From Deltaproteobacteria bacterium (GTDB taxonomy: Bacteria > Myxococcota_A > Polyangia > Polyangiales > Ga0077539), in assembly GCA_016704445.1 (NCBI GenBank), contig JADJAE010000024.1:1-64000 (forward strand): 64,000 nt of DNA, in the 5' to 3' direction. The position numbers and the translations under genes were made by a program. The notes under the pieces were generated by a model. The model made no database searches. It had not been told where the DNA came from and saw nothing but the letters and a program-made list of their open reading frames with translations. Below are positions 7,999 to 17,964 of this stretch, piece after piece (the stretch's first letter is position 1; each line of letters starts with the position of its first letter).

Positions 7999-10900
7999 CT
8001 ACCAGCGCCGCATCTCGAGCTGCGCATTGGGCGGAGGAGGCGTCGACGTCGGGACCAGTTGCTCCTCGCGGGTCACCACCACGCGGCCGATGAGGGCGCG
8101 CGATCCTACCAGCGTGAAGGGCAGCACCCGCCGCTCTCCCAGCACCGTCACCGTCACGCTCCCCCGCACCGCCGCGTCGCGCGCGTCGTCGTCGTCGTCC
8201 AGCGAGTCGGCCACCTGCTTGCCGGTGCGGACCACCTCCAGCCGCCACTCGCCCGTCGTCGACAGCCGCGACAGCGAGAGCGACTCGCGCCCTCCCGAGA
8301 GCGCATCGCCCACCGCCGTGCCAGCGCGCCCGCCCTGCCAGCTCACCCGCACCCCGCTGGGGTCGATGAGCACCAGATCGAGGTCGTCGCCCGACTCCCA
8401 GGTCGCCTGCGCCAGAAGCTCTCCGCGCAGCGTTCCCATCGGGTCGGACCCGCCGCCCAGCGCCAGCGCCTCGGCCCTCGCCCGCTGCGCCCCATCGGTG
8501 AGCAGCTCCAGCAGCTTCGCCGCGAAGGCCTCTCGCCCGCCGGCCCGCTCGCAGCGCACCGCCTCGGCCACCTTCGCCGCGTCGCTGCTCCGCGACTCCG
8601 CCGCGGCCACCCGGTACGCGCAGGCCGTCTCCGCGTCGCCCGCGCGGGCGTGCATCACCGCCAGCCGCTCGAGCAGCAGCACGTCGTCGGGCCGCACGTC
8701 CGCCACGCCTCCCAGCCAGCGCATCGCCCGCAGCCGATCGCCGCGCCGCGCCGACACGTCCGCCTGGCGCATCAGGGCGTCGGCATCCAGCGGATCGCGA
8801 GCGATCCAGCGCCCCGCCACGTTCGCGGCCTCGTCGAGCTCGCCCGCCACCGACAGCCAGCGGAAGAGCTCGCGGTGCCGGTCGCGGCTGTCAGGGTTCG
8901 CCGAGAGCGCCTGGCGCGCCGTCTCGATGCGCGATTGCAGCGACGCGGTGGTCGTCCCCCCGGCGCTCACCGCCGCGCGGCGCACCCAGGTCCTGCGCAT
9001 CCATTGACCGCCCGCCCGAGGGGCGTCCACCTCCATGCGTCGCCCGCGTGCGACCGGGGAGATGCGAGCGAGGTCGTCCATCGGCTGAGGCGTCGCCGTC
9101 GCAGGGGCCGCCGGGGCCGCTCCCATCGGGACCGACGGGGCCGGGCTCGCCGCGGGCCGACGCGGCACCTGGGCGAAGCCGCCGCCCGCGCCGTGGAGGG
9201 CTCCGTTGGACTCCCGAGCGCGCGTCGAGCGCTCCTCGGCCATCGGGCTCTCGGTCACAGCCCCGAGGGTTCCCACGGCGCTGCTGCTGGCCGCCGTGTC
9301 GCCGAGCGCCGCCATCTCGTCGGCGTTCGCCTCGGGCTCGTTGGCGGCCAGGTCGGACGATGCGCTGCCCGTCGCGAGCGCCTCGCTCTCGCCCGTCCAG
9401 GTCACGCCGCCCTCGGTGCGCGTCACCCCGAAGGCCCTGAACATCGCCGGGCTCTCCAGCACCAGCAGCGAGGTGTACCGGCTCGCCAGGTGGAAGCGCT
9501 GCGAGAGCGCCACCATCTCCGCCCTTGCGCCGGGCTCTCCGCTCGCGTCCAGGTCGGCGATGCGCGCCGCCCCGAAGAGCCGGGGGACGAACGCGTTGCC
9601 AGCGTCCTCCGTCGCCCTCACGGTAATGGGGTAGCGCGCCTCGAAGGCCTCGCCCGCGACCGTCCCCCGGAGCACCACCTCGCCGTCGACCTCTCGCACC
9701 CCGGGGAGCATCCTCGCCGTGATCACGGCCTCGGAGCCCGCGCGCAGGTTGTCGGGCCGCGAGGGCGCCATCGAGACCAGGCCCGAAGGCAGCGTCACCT
9801 GCGGGTCGCGCAGCACCGCGCCGTAGGTCGCCTCCAGCACCGAGAGCGCCGCGCCATCGCGCGACTCCCCCGGCAGGTAGGGGACCACCACGCCGCCGCC
9901 CGCCCTGGCCATCGCCGCGAGGGTGGTGGTGTCGGCCTCGGCCCCGACGGCCACGGCCGTGAAGGTCGCCCTCCGCGCGGGAAGCGAGGTGCTCACCTCC
10001 AGCGCCAGCGTCGAGGGACGACGGTGGCCCACCGTGGAGGCGCCGTCGCCCAGGTAGACCACCCTCACGTCGCGGTCGTCAGGCGTCGCCCGGGTCGCGC
10101 TTACCGAGGCGCGTAAAGCCGCGCCCAGGTCGCTGCCCCCGGCGGGCTCTCGCGACTGCAACCACCCGCTCGCCTGGCGAGCGACCTCGGCGCTCGCGGG
10201 GACCATCCCCTCGCGCATCGCCACGCAGCGCACGTCGCAGGCGAGCACCGTGAGCCGGTCGCGGCGGTCCATCTCGGAGACGATGGAGCTCAGCAGGCGG
10301 GTGGCGCGGGCGTAGCGCTCTCCCACCATGGAGCGGCTCGCGTCGACGACGAAGACGTAGTCGCGAGGGCGGGACTCGCCCCAGCGCGGGAGCTGCGGGC
10401 GCAGGGCCAGGGCGACGTAGGCGCCTTCGGTGTTGGTGGGCTCGGCGTAGCCCCAGGCGGTGACGGGCGTGCCCTGGTCGCCGAGGGCGTACTCCAGCAC
10501 CACGTCGCCCGACGGGGTGAAGCGGTCCTGGGAGAAGGTCCAGCGGGAGGCCGCGGCGGAGGTCTCCGCGGGGGTGAAGGGGTAGCCCAGCATCCGCGCG
10601 GCGCGGCCGCTCGCGTGGCCGAGCACCTGCACGTCCATGGTCATGCGATCGACGCGGGTGCTGCCTCCCGGATCGTGGGGCAGCGGGTAGACGTAGCGTC
10701 GCACCCCTCCGCCCGACGGGGCGATGGTCTGCGTGTACGCGATGCGCACCCGCCTCGTCCCCCGCGCCGGAATCGGGAACACCCTCAGCTCGAAGCGCCC
10801 TCCCCGCTGCCACTCCAGCAGCGCCGGGTCGCGCCAGGGACCGGGCACCCAGACGTACTCCTCCCTCGGGGGCGGGGTGTTGGGCGCCGCGTGGTGGATC

Positions 10901-12236
10901 ACGCCCCGCCAGATGGCCGCCGCGCGGTCGCGGTCGACGAAGGCCCCGGGCTCCATGCGGCCGTCGACGTCGAGCGCGAGCTCCTCCACCTGCGCCTCGG
11001 GCGGCAGGGGGAAGCGGTAGAGCCCCTCGAGCTCGCTGCCCGTGTCGTTGCGGAAGACCTCCTCGATCTCCGTGCGCGCCACGTTGCCGACCACCCTCAC
11101 CCGCACCGAGTGCTCCGCGAGGTGCACCGCCTGGTCGCGCTCCACGCTGCTGCCGGGCCGACGCGCCCGAAGCTCTCCGAGGCCCGAGGAGGTGGTGGCC
11201 TCGTCGGGGCTGAGCTCGGACCACGCCACGCGGCCGCCCAGGTCGATGGCGGGAGAGACCGTGACCCGACCGCGGGCGAGGACGCCCTCCTGGCCGGTCT
11301 TCACCTCGACGCCGTCGGCGCGGCTCTCCCCGAGGCGCACCACGCCGCGGGTGACCTGCACCGTGGTGTGCTCGCCAGAGGCGCTCAGGGCGAACTTGGT
11401 CCCGAGCACGCGCACGTCGCCCTGAGGGGTGGTGAGCACCGCGGGCGGGGCGTCGTCGCGGTGGGCCACATCGGCGACGAGGGTCCCCTCGACGATGCGC
11501 GCCCGGCGGGGAGCGCCCGGGTCGAGGACCACGGTGGTGCCCCGGTCGAGCACCAGCACGGTGCCGTCGTCGAGGTCGAGGCGGGCGCGGGTGCGAGCGT
11601 CGGTGCGAATGGTCGATCCGACCGCCAGCACGGCGCGCTCGCGGACGGCGGTGAAGTCCGAGGCGCCGTCGGGCTTGACCGTGACGCCAGCGCCGATCAC
11701 CCGGCCGAGCGTCGCGTGCCACGGACCGATGGGGCCCGCAGGGATCACCCTGGGCTGGTCGGGTGCGTCGGGCGGGCTCACGGAGGGCCCTCGCAGCGCG
11801 GCGACGACCACCGCCACCGAGGCCGCGGCGGCGAAGATCCCGACGCCCAGGATGGAGCGGCCGATGCGCCGACGGGCGACGATCGTCCCCTCCGTCTTCG
11901 TCGCATGGGGCCTTGATTCAGTCGCAGTCGCCACCGGCTCCGCTGCGGGCGGTGCGGCTCCGCGCCCTGCCCCCCTCCCGGAGCGCCACGGGGTGAGGCC
12001 GCCGCCCTCGCGTCGAGGGCCGCCAGCACCTTCGCAGAGAGGGCGTCGCCGTCCATCGGGACGAAGTCCGCCCCGAGGCCGTCGCGCAGGGCGCTGGCGG
12101 TGAGCCGGGCGTCGTGCAGCAGGTCGCGGCACTCGTCGCACCCCGCGAGGTGCGCGGCGGCCTCCTGGGGAATCGCGTCTTCAGCCAGCGCGGCGAGCTC
12201 TTCCTGAACCCGGGCGCAGTCGTATCGGTTGTTCAT
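7999..12236 (-). CDS. Giant anti-sigma/FecR/VIT/vWFA/TPR membrane protein, frame-broken
   Basis: The N-terminus from ATG 12236 carries an anti-sigma zinc finger (H-x3-C-x2-C in AHLAGCDEC). The frame then breaks in a six-base C run at 11970-11975 and resumes in the other frame. The order after that is a single membrane helix (about 11805-11875), a FecR domain (about 11330-11620), a VIT domain (about 10880-11120) and a vWFA domain with MIDAS DASRS near 10340. The C-terminal third has a low-complexity Ala/Pro linker, TPR-like helices (8480-8960) and an aspartate run. The ECF sigma gene ends 17 bp upstream. It probably holds that sigma factor at the membrane and senses an extracellular partner through VIT/vWFA. 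Confidence 0.85.
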
Positions 12237-12253
12237 TGGACTCGTGCTCCGTA

Positions 12254-12811
12254 TCAGGCGTCGACCAGCGTCGATCGCAGCTTCTCCAGGGCGCGGCTCA
12301 CCCGCTTTCGCGCGGTGGCCTCGTCGATGCCGCAGCTCTCCCCGACCTCGCGAAACGACAGCTCGCCCTCGTAGCGCAGCACCACGGCGTCGCGCTCGGA
12401 GGGCTTGAGCTGCTCGAGGGCGAGGCGCAGCCGCTCGCCGCGGCGTCGCGCGGAGAGCAGCTCGTCGGCCCCATCGGGGTGCTCCGGGGCGGAGCCCACC
12501 AGCCGTAGCTGACGCTCCCTCCGGCCGCGCACCTCCACGCGACGGGCGCAGACCCGGCGCGCGATGCCATAGAGCCAGGCCGGGACGCTCCCCTCGCCGC
12601 GGTAGTGCGCGGCGCCGTCAAAGGCCGCGAGGAGGGTCTCCTGCACGGCCTCCTCGGCCTCGGCCTGCGAGCCGAGCCAGCCCATGCAAAGCCGCCCGAT
12701 GGACGCGCCGTACTGGCGCGCGCACAAGGCGATGGCGGTCCTCGCGTCGCCGGCCGCGAGGGCCTCACGCACCGGATCGCTCTCCTGGATCACTGCTGCT
12801 TCGGCTCCCAT
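12254..12811 (-). CDS. ECF-family RNA polymerase sigma factor
   Basis: 185 residues with only sigma regions 2 and 4, the ECF layout. Region 2 includes AEEAVQETLLAAFDGAAHYRGEGSVPAWLYGIARR and region 4 the helix-turn-helix LSFREVGESCGIDEATARKRVSRALEKL. Its stop lies 17 bp before the anti-sigma/FecR gene, so they form one operon and the pair is probably a sigma/anti-sigma module. The promoter must lie in the 116-bp divergent gap to the YkgJ gene; I could not pick a convincing autoregulated ECF promoter by eye. Confidence 0.93.
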   Translation of the reverse strand: MGAEAAVIQESDPVREALAAGDARTAIALCARQYGASIGRLCMGWLGSQAEAEEAVQETLLAAFDGAAHYRGEGSVPAWLYGIARRVCARRVEVRGRRERQLRLVGSAPEHPDGADELLSARRRGERLRLALEQLKPSERDAVVLRYEGELSFREVGESCGIDEATARKRVSRALEKLRSTLVDA

Positions 12812-12927
12812 GGGGGTTGTCTCTCATGTTCAGGTGCGGGGTCGTTTCGTGACCGCAATTCGTCGGGCGCCCCCTACGAATCGATCTGCAGGCCCTCCTC
12901 AGACGCACGAGCGGGCGGGAGGTTGGT

Positions 12928-13266
12928 ATGACGGTGCGCGAGATGCTCGATTGCACCCGCTGCGGCGCCTGCTGCACCAACCCCGACGAGAACCGCGCCG
13001 AGGGGTACTCGGCCTACGTCGACGTGACCGAGCGCGAGTCGCTCCTCCGCCACGCGAAGCTGGTCGAGCGCTACGTCACCCGCGACGCCGAGGGCCGGGC
13101 CCACCTCAAGCTGGACGCCGGCCAGCGGTGCAGCGCCCTCTCCGGCAAGCTGGGCAGGCGGGTGCGCTGCGAGATCTACGCGCTGCGACCGGCGCCGTGC
13201 CGAAGGGTGCAGGCGGGCGACGCCGATTGCCTCCGCTCACGCCGCGAGCGGGGGATCAACGACTGA
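12928..13266 (+). CDS. YkgJ-type cysteine-cluster protein
   Basis: A small protein of 112 residues with the CTRCGACC motif at about 9-16 (C-x-x-C-G-x-C-C) and further Cys residues in RCSALSG, RCEIY and CRRVQ. This matches the zinc- or iron-chelating YkgJ/UPF0153 family, whose role is not settled. GGGAGG just upstream of ATG 12928 is a good ribosome-binding site. The next gene, a flavodoxin, begins 53 bp downstream on the same strand, so they may be cotranscribed. Confidence 0.85.
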   Translation: MTVREMLDCTRCGACCTNPDENRAEGYSAYVDVTERESLLRHAKLVERYVTRDAEGRAHLKLDAGQRCSALSGKLGRRVRCEIYALRPAPCRRVQAGDADCLRSRRERGIND

Positions 13267-13319
13267 TCCGCGGGGGGATGGCCGCCCGCCCCTCCCTGCG
13301 CAAGGAAGGCGCAACTCCG

Positions 13320-14009
13320 ATGAACAGCTTCCTCCTCCTCCTCCTCGTGATCGTCGTCGCGGCCCTCGTCGCCGTGGGCCTCGCGGTGCTGCGCGCCCGG
13401 CGGAGCCTCCCCCGTCCTGTCGCTCCGCGCGCTCCCATCCGGCGCGCGCTCGTCGTGTACGAGTCCATGTACGGCAACACCCAGCGCGTCGCGCGAGCCA
13501 TCGCCGACGGCCTCTCGGGCGTCGCCACCGTGGACCTGATCGAGGTGGGCGAGGCTCCGGCCGAGCTCCCGCCGGGGGTCGACCTCCTCGTGGTGGGCGG
13601 TCCGACCCACGCCTTCGGCATGAGCCGCCCGCGCACCCGCGCCGACGCCGCACGACAGGCTGGCGCCCGGGTGATCTCCGAGCGCACCGGGGTGCGAGAG
13701 TGGCTCGCCTCGCTGCGCCCCACGGGCCCCGCGACGGCCGCGCTGGCCTTCGACACGCACGCCTCTCACCCGAGGTTCTTCCGTCACATCGGCTCGGCGG
13801 CGGCGGACATCGCGGGAAGCCTCGCCCGCCTCGGCTTCGGCGTGGCCGCAGCCCCGGAGCACTTCTGGGTCGCAGGGTCGCAGGGGCCGCTCGACCCCGG
13901 CGAGGAGCAGCGGGCGCGCGCCTGGGCCCGTGGCCTGCTCGACCTCGCCGCATGGCAACCATCGACCGCCTCCTCCCCGCGCCCCGAAGCGTCGAGCTCG
14001 ACTTCGTAG
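13320..14009 (+). CDS. Membrane-anchored flavodoxin
   Basis: About 229 residues. ATG 13320 is preceded by AAGGAAGG. Residues 2-24 form one membrane helix (FLLLLLVIVVAALVAVGLAVL), followed by a basic R-A-R-R stop and a flavodoxin domain. The FMN phosphate loop is VYESMYGNT near residue 47, and the family's later loops appear as VGGPTHAFGMS and FDTHAS. Flavodoxins carry single electrons on FMN; tethering to the membrane is unusual and implies a membrane-bound partner. An upstream ATG at 13278 would only add a short polar extension. Confidence 0.87.
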   Translation: MNSFLLLLLVIVVAALVAVGLAVLRARRSLPRPVAPRAPIRRALVVYESMYGNTQRVARAIADGLSGVATVDLIEVGEAPAELPPGVDLLVVGGPTHAFGMSRPRTRADAARQAGARVISERTGVREWLASLRPTGPATAALAFDTHASHPRFFRHIGSAAADIAGSLARLGFGVAAAPEHFWVAGSQGPLDPGEEQRARAWARGLLDLAAWQPSTASSPRPEASSSTS

Positions 14010-14042
14010 ACCTCGCGGCGCTGCCGCAGCGGTGAGTGTAGC

Positions 14043-14085
14043 GAGCGCTAGACGTGTAGCGGTGGAGCGCCAGACGTGTAGCGGT
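14043..14085. repeat. 22-bp tandem repeat, two units
   Basis: GAGCGCYAGACGTGTAGCGGT occurs at 14043-14063 and 14065-14085, differing at one base (T or C), in the gap after the flavodoxin gene. Too short for a CRISPR array. It may be a pair of regulator sites or simple slippage. Confidence 0.6.
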
Positions 14086-14160
14086 CGGGTCGCCGCTCAA
14101 CATGCGTCCTGGCGTTCGGAGTACGAGCGCCCAGAGTGGAGCTGTGACCGTCGCCCTGAC

Positions 14161-14427
14161 TCATGCGGCGTCGAGCGGGTCCGTGAGGGCCAGCGCGATC
14201 GCTCCGGCGAGCAGCGCGAGGTCGATCCGAACGCCGAGGCGCAGCACCCCGAACAGGGCGTAGAAGGCGCCTGCGACGGAGAGCAGCCGTGCCCAGGAGC
14301 GGCCGAGCCCGCCGCACAGCAGCGCGACGCCGATCACGAGGAACAGCGTCGGGTAGGGGATGCACGTGCGTCGGGGAGAAGAACCGCCGCACGCACAGCC
14401 GCCCCCCCCCAACGAGCGCAGATGCAC
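14161..14427 (-). CDS. Small hydrophobic membrane protein, start uncertain
   Basis: The C-terminal 65 residues form three likely membrane segments (TLFLVIGVALLCGGL, LLSVAGAFYALFGVL, IDLALLAGAIALAL). The first 25 residues are Gly/Cys-rich and unlike a natural N-terminus; they are read through a nine-base C run at 14402-14410, so the true start may lie in another frame. No family is recognised. It ends 60 bp before the EamA gene's 3' end on the same strand and could belong with it. Confidence 0.45.
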   Translation of the reverse strand: MHLRSLGGGGCACGGSSPRRTCIPYPTLFLVIGVALLCGGLGRSWARLLSVAGAFYALFGVLRLGVRIDLALLAGAIALALTDPLDAA

Positions 14428-14486
14428 ATCGCGTGGGCGTGGGCGGTCGCTCTGCTCAACCCGTCAGAACTCTTGTGACGCGGCAG

Positions 14487-15554
14487 CTAATGGCGGTGTC
14501 GATGGTGCGCGTCGGGGGTGTGCGCGTGGTCGTGTGCGAGCGGGGCGTGGTGGTGCGTGTGCGCGTGCGGCTCCCCCGACGGGTCGTCGGGGCCGTGAGC
14601 GTGCTGGTGGTGCTCGTCGTGGACGTGGGCGTGCGCGTGGTCGAGCGCCTCGTGCGCGTGGCCGTGCCCGTGACGCTCGCGCAGCAGCAGCGCGACCCCC
14701 GCGGCCATCACGGCCATCGCGAGCCCGTCGGACCACCCTGGGCGCTCGTTGGTGAGGAAGATCGCGGCCAGCGCGCCGAGGAAGGGCGCCGTGGCGAAGT
14801 AGGCCGCCTCCCGCGCGGCGCCCACCAGCCGCAGCGCGTAGGCGTCGAGGACCACGCTCGCGCCGTAGCTCACGCTCCCCAGCGCGAGCGCCGCCATCGT
14901 GACCCGGGGGGATGGCATCCGGCCCGCGATCAGGAGCCCGAGGGCGAGGTTGAAGGAGCCCGCGGCCAGCGTCTTCACCCTCACGAGCGCGAAGGGGTCT
15001 CGCAGCGAGAGCCGCTGGGTGAGGTTGTTGTCCAGCGCCCAGGCCGCGCAGGCGCCCGCGAGGAGGAGCACCCCCGGCGTGTCCGCGCGGTGCGCCCCTG
15101 GCTGCAGCCGGAGGATCGCCGCGCCCGCGAGGATGAGCGCCATCGCGCCCGCCGCGTAGCGCCCGAGGTGCTCACGAAACACCAGCACCGCGAGCGCGAT
15201 GGTGAAGGGCGCCTCGAGGTTGAGCAGCAGCGAGCTCGTGACGGCGCTGGTGCGCTGTAGCCCGAAGAGCATCAGGACCGGGCCCGCGACGCCCCCAGCC
15301 GCGACCACGGCCGCGAGCTTCGGCAGGTCAGCCTTCACGAGCGGGGCCTCCGTCGTCGCGGGGCGCAGCGCCCGGTAGAGCGTCAGCGCCAGGCCCGCGC
15401 CCAGGTAGAGCAGCCCCGCGAGCACCTGCGGCGACACGTCCCCGAGCAGCCGCTTCGAGATCGGCGCCGAGACGCCGAAGAGCGCCGCCGCGAGGAGCCC
15501 CATCGCGGCTCCCCTCGAGGCCATTCCTGTAGGATGCGGTTCGTGCGCGGCCAT
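14487..15554 (-). CDS. EamA/DMT transporter with histidine-rich tail
   Basis: About 355 residues. Ten hydrophobic segments in two five-helix halves match the EamA drug/metabolite transporter layout. The final 65 residues are a run of His with Ala, Asp and Glu (HGHGHAHEALDHAHAHVHDE and on to HHRHRH), about 25 His in all. Such tails in CDF and ZIP transporters bind zinc, nickel or cobalt, so a metal-linked role or metal-sensing regulation is plausible. Start at ATG 15552-15554 is chosen because CGGAG precedes it. It is divergent from the gene at 15599. Confidence 0.85.
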   Translation of the reverse strand: MAAHEPHPTGMASRGAAMGLLAAALFGVSAPISKRLLGDVSPQVLAGLLYLGAGLALTLYRALRPATTEAPLVKADLPKLAAVVAAGGVAGPVLMLFGLQRTSAVTSSLLLNLEAPFTIALAVLVFREHLGRYAAGAMALILAGAAILRLQPGAHRADTPGVLLLAGACAAWALDNNLTQRLSLRDPFALVRVKTLAAGSFNLALGLLIAGRMPSPRVTMAALALGSVSYGASVVLDAYALRLVGAAREAAYFATAPFLGALAAIFLTNERPGWSDGLAMAVMAAGVALLLRERHGHGHAHEALDHAHAHVHDEHHQHAHGPDDPSGEPHAHTHHHAPLAHDHAHTPDAHHRHRH

Positions 15555-15598
15555 AGGCTCCGAGGGGAGTACTCCTCCACGGCGACGGCGTCCCACCC

Positions 15599-16471
15599 AT
15601 GACCTCGCGCTGGAACAACCCCACCGGCGGATTCGCCTACCACCTGCAGGCCCTCTCTCGCCGCGGCACCCTCTGGGCCCCGTGCGTGCGCGAGATCGCG
15701 CGCTTCCTCGCGGCGTGGGCGCCGCCCGAGAACACCATCCTCCTCGTCGGAGCGAGCGGTGGCCACTGCCTCGACCTCTCCTTCTTGAGCCGCTTCACGC
15801 GCGTCGTCGCGGTCGACTTCGATCCCTTCGCGCCGTGGGTGTTTCGCTGGCGCGCCCGGCACCTTCTCGGCGAGGGGCGCACGCAGCTCACCTGGGACGC
15901 GCGAGACCACCTCTCGCCCGGCCGCGACGGCTTCGACCTCGCGCCGCTCCGCGCTCTCCTCGACGCGCACCCCGGCGCGGCGGTGCTCTTCTGCAACATC
16001 CTCGGGCAGCTCCCGCTCCTCGGCGAGGACCGCGATCCGGAGCAGGACGACGACGCGCCCCCGGCGGGCTCCTACGAGCGCTGGCTGCTGGGGCTCCCCG
16101 AGGCGCTCGCCGGGCGCTCCTGGGCGAGCTTCCACGATCGCCTCTCGGGCCCCGTGCGGCCGTGCGACATCGACAGCGCGACGCCGGTCCCGTGGTCGTC
16201 TTCGGAGGAGCTGGTGCGGCGTCACTACCCCCCGACCGACGACCCGGAGCTCGCGCTCCTCGACCACCGCACCAGCGCTCTCTGCCGCGACGCCCCGCGC
16301 GTGCAGCTCGCGTGGGAACTCTCCCCAGGGCTGCATCACCTGCTCGAAGCGATCTCGTTTCGCGCCGCTCCGGGCGCGGCGGGCGATCGCCCCTCAGGGA
16401 GCGTCGACGTTGCCGACGGCGAGGGAGGCGTCGCAGAACCCGAGGCTCTCGTCGCCGTTGCGAAACTGTGA
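15599..16471 (+). CDS. Rossmann-like methyltransferase-type protein of unknown role
   Basis: 290 residues. ILLVGASGGHCLDLSFL near residues 47-63 resembles the first strand and glycine loop of SAM-dependent methyltransferases, followed by VVAVDFDPFAPWVF (acidic end of strand 2) and AAVLFCNILGQLPLL. No exact family is recognised, and a catalytic role is not proven. The last 78 bp overlap the 3' end of the convergent lipoprotein gene; the final residues read like the antisense of that gene, so the true C-terminus may be shorter or the frame disturbed. Confidence 0.6.
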   Translation: MTSRWNNPTGGFAYHLQALSRRGTLWAPCVREIARFLAAWAPPENTILLVGASGGHCLDLSFLSRFTRVVAVDFDPFAPWVFRWRARHLLGEGRTQLTWDARDHLSPGRDGFDLAPLRALLDAHPGAAVLFCNILGQLPLLGEDRDPEQDDDAPPAGSYERWLLGLPEALAGRSWASFHDRLSGPVRPCDIDSATPVPWSSSEELVRRHYPPTDDPELALLDHRTSALCRDAPRVQLAWELSPGLHHLLEAISFRAAPGAAGDRPSGSVDVADGEGGVAEPEALVAVAKL

Positions 16472-17839
16472 GCCGCCCTCGTGGTGCCAGTACCAGCGGC
16501 TGCGCTGCGGCGAGACCGTGAACGAGCACATGTCGCTCAGGCTGGAGAAGACCCCGACGGTCGTGGTGATCCCTTCCGGGATGCGCGTCCGCACGATGGT
16601 CCTCATGTCGCGGACGTAGGTGAGGTGGAGCGCCCCACCGAAGAACTCCACCACGCCCCAGTACGCCCAGCTCTCGCACCGCGAAGTCCGCCCCGCCAGG
16701 GAGACGGGACCGAGCTCCGTCACCACGCCCGATGGGAGCTCGACCTGCCAGACGCGCGTCCCGTCGTGAAACGCGATGCGGCCGTAGCCCGCGAAGATCC
16801 CGACGTCGCCGCGGAGCTGGATCTCCCGTGAGAGCGGGAGCGTGCGGCCGTCGAGGGCGCCGGTGAGCCCGTCGACCAGCGCGAGGCCGGTGATCAGATC
16901 CCCCTCGCCGGTCATGTTCACCGGGCGGCCCCGGGAGCGCAGCGAGTAGACCTGCCCCGTGGCGAGGTCGGAGACGAGGCCGTCGTCGATGCGGCCGAGG
17001 GGAACGCCCGAGAGCGAGTCGAGGTCGAAGCGCCCGGTGGAGGTGTCGCCCGTGTAGAAGACCCCCGACAGCGACACCGCGATGCCTCCGCGGTCGTCCC
17101 CGGTCACGCGGTTGTGCTCGACGGCGCGGCACATGGTGCCGAGCGACTGGATGCGAAACGGCGTCCCCCTCAGCGGCCGGGGCATCACGCAGCGGGCGTC
17201 GGAGCACGTGAGGCCCGGCGGGCAGGCGCGCCCGCAGGCGGCGCAGTTGAGCGAGTCGGAGCGCACGTCGACGCAGACCCCGTCGCAGAGCGTCTGCCCG
17301 GGGCCGAAGCAGGCCGCCTCGCAGCGACCGCCCGAGCACGTCGCGCCCGGCGGGCAGGCGAGCCCGCAGGCCCCGCAGTTGGCGAGGTCGCTGGAGAGGT
17401 CGACGCACGATCGCCCGCAGAGCGTTCGCCCCGGGCCGCCGCACTCGAGGATGCACCGCCCGCCCTGACAGAGCTGCCCCGGGGCGCAGACGCTGCCGCA
17501 GCCGCCGCAGTGGGAGGTGTCGTTCTGCGTGTCGACGCAGCGCCCGCTGCAGAAGGTCTGGAAGTCGGCGCAGGTCACCGGCACGTCGGGAAAGACCGGG
17601 CGATCGGGCGCCACCGGGACATCGGGCGCCACCGGGACATCGGGCGCCACCGGCACGTCGGGCACCACCGGGACGTCGGGCGCCACCGGGACATCGACGG
17701 CCGCGGGCCGGTCGATCACGACGGGCGCGTCGGGCAGGTCGCCGCCGTCCGAGGGCTCGCGGAGCACGGTGCGGGCGCCGCAGCCCGAGAGGAGCACCGC
17801 GGCGACCATCGATCGAACCAGGCTGGTGGAGGGCGTCAT
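16394..17839 (-). CDS. Lipoprotein with D-V-P linker and Stig1-like Cys repeats
   Basis: The signal peptide ends in lipobox LLSGC (Cys about 20). Then comes a linker of six-residue repeats (VPVAPD, VPVVPD) over about residues 48-87. Four Cys-rich repeats follow with the pattern C-x6-C-x-G-x-C-V-D-x3-D...C-x-x-C-G, common in myxobacterial surface proteins. The C-terminal half (about 210-481) is beta-rich with repeated short strands and could be a propeller. It is probably exported to the outer-membrane surface. No catalytic motif is evident. Confidence 0.85.
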   Translation of the reverse strand: MTPSTSLVRSMVAAVLLSGCGARTVLREPSDGGDLPDAPVVIDRPAAVDVPVAPDVPVVPDVPVAPDVPVAPDVPVAPDRPVFPDVPVTCADFQTFCSGRCVDTQNDTSHCGGCGSVCAPGQLCQGGRCILECGGPGRTLCGRSCVDLSSDLANCGACGLACPPGATCSGGRCEAACFGPGQTLCDGVCVDVRSDSLNCAACGRACPPGLTCSDARCVMPRPLRGTPFRIQSLGTMCRAVEHNRVTGDDRGGIAVSLSGVFYTGDTSTGRFDLDSLSGVPLGRIDDGLVSDLATGQVYSLRSRGRPVNMTGEGDLITGLALVDGLTGALDGRTLPLSREIQLRGDVGIFAGYGRIAFHDGTRVWQVELPSGVVTELGPVSLAGRTSRCESWAYWGVVEFFGGALHLTYVRDMRTIVRTRIPEGITTTVGVFSSLSDMCSFTVSPQRSRWYWHHEGGSQFRNGDESLGFCDASLAVGNVDAP

Positions 17840-17964
17840 CGGGCCGGAGTTCTAACAGAGACTGAAGCTCGGACGTCGGATGCTGCGGCAACGGACATCC
17901 GTGGTCGGTCGTCGTCGCCGGCGTCGTTGACGAGACCCCCTCGGACGTCGTTCAACCTCGGGCC

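Noticed and set aside
10079..11722. Long Arg/His/Gly-rich reading frame inside the FecR/VIT region
   Set aside because: It is a shadow frame of the high-GC sense gene with no domain, start signal or natural composition.
14402..14410. Nine-C run as a phase-variation tract
   Set aside because: It lies at the doubtful start of a small hydrophobic ORF with no surface function; assembly error or neutral variation is as likely.
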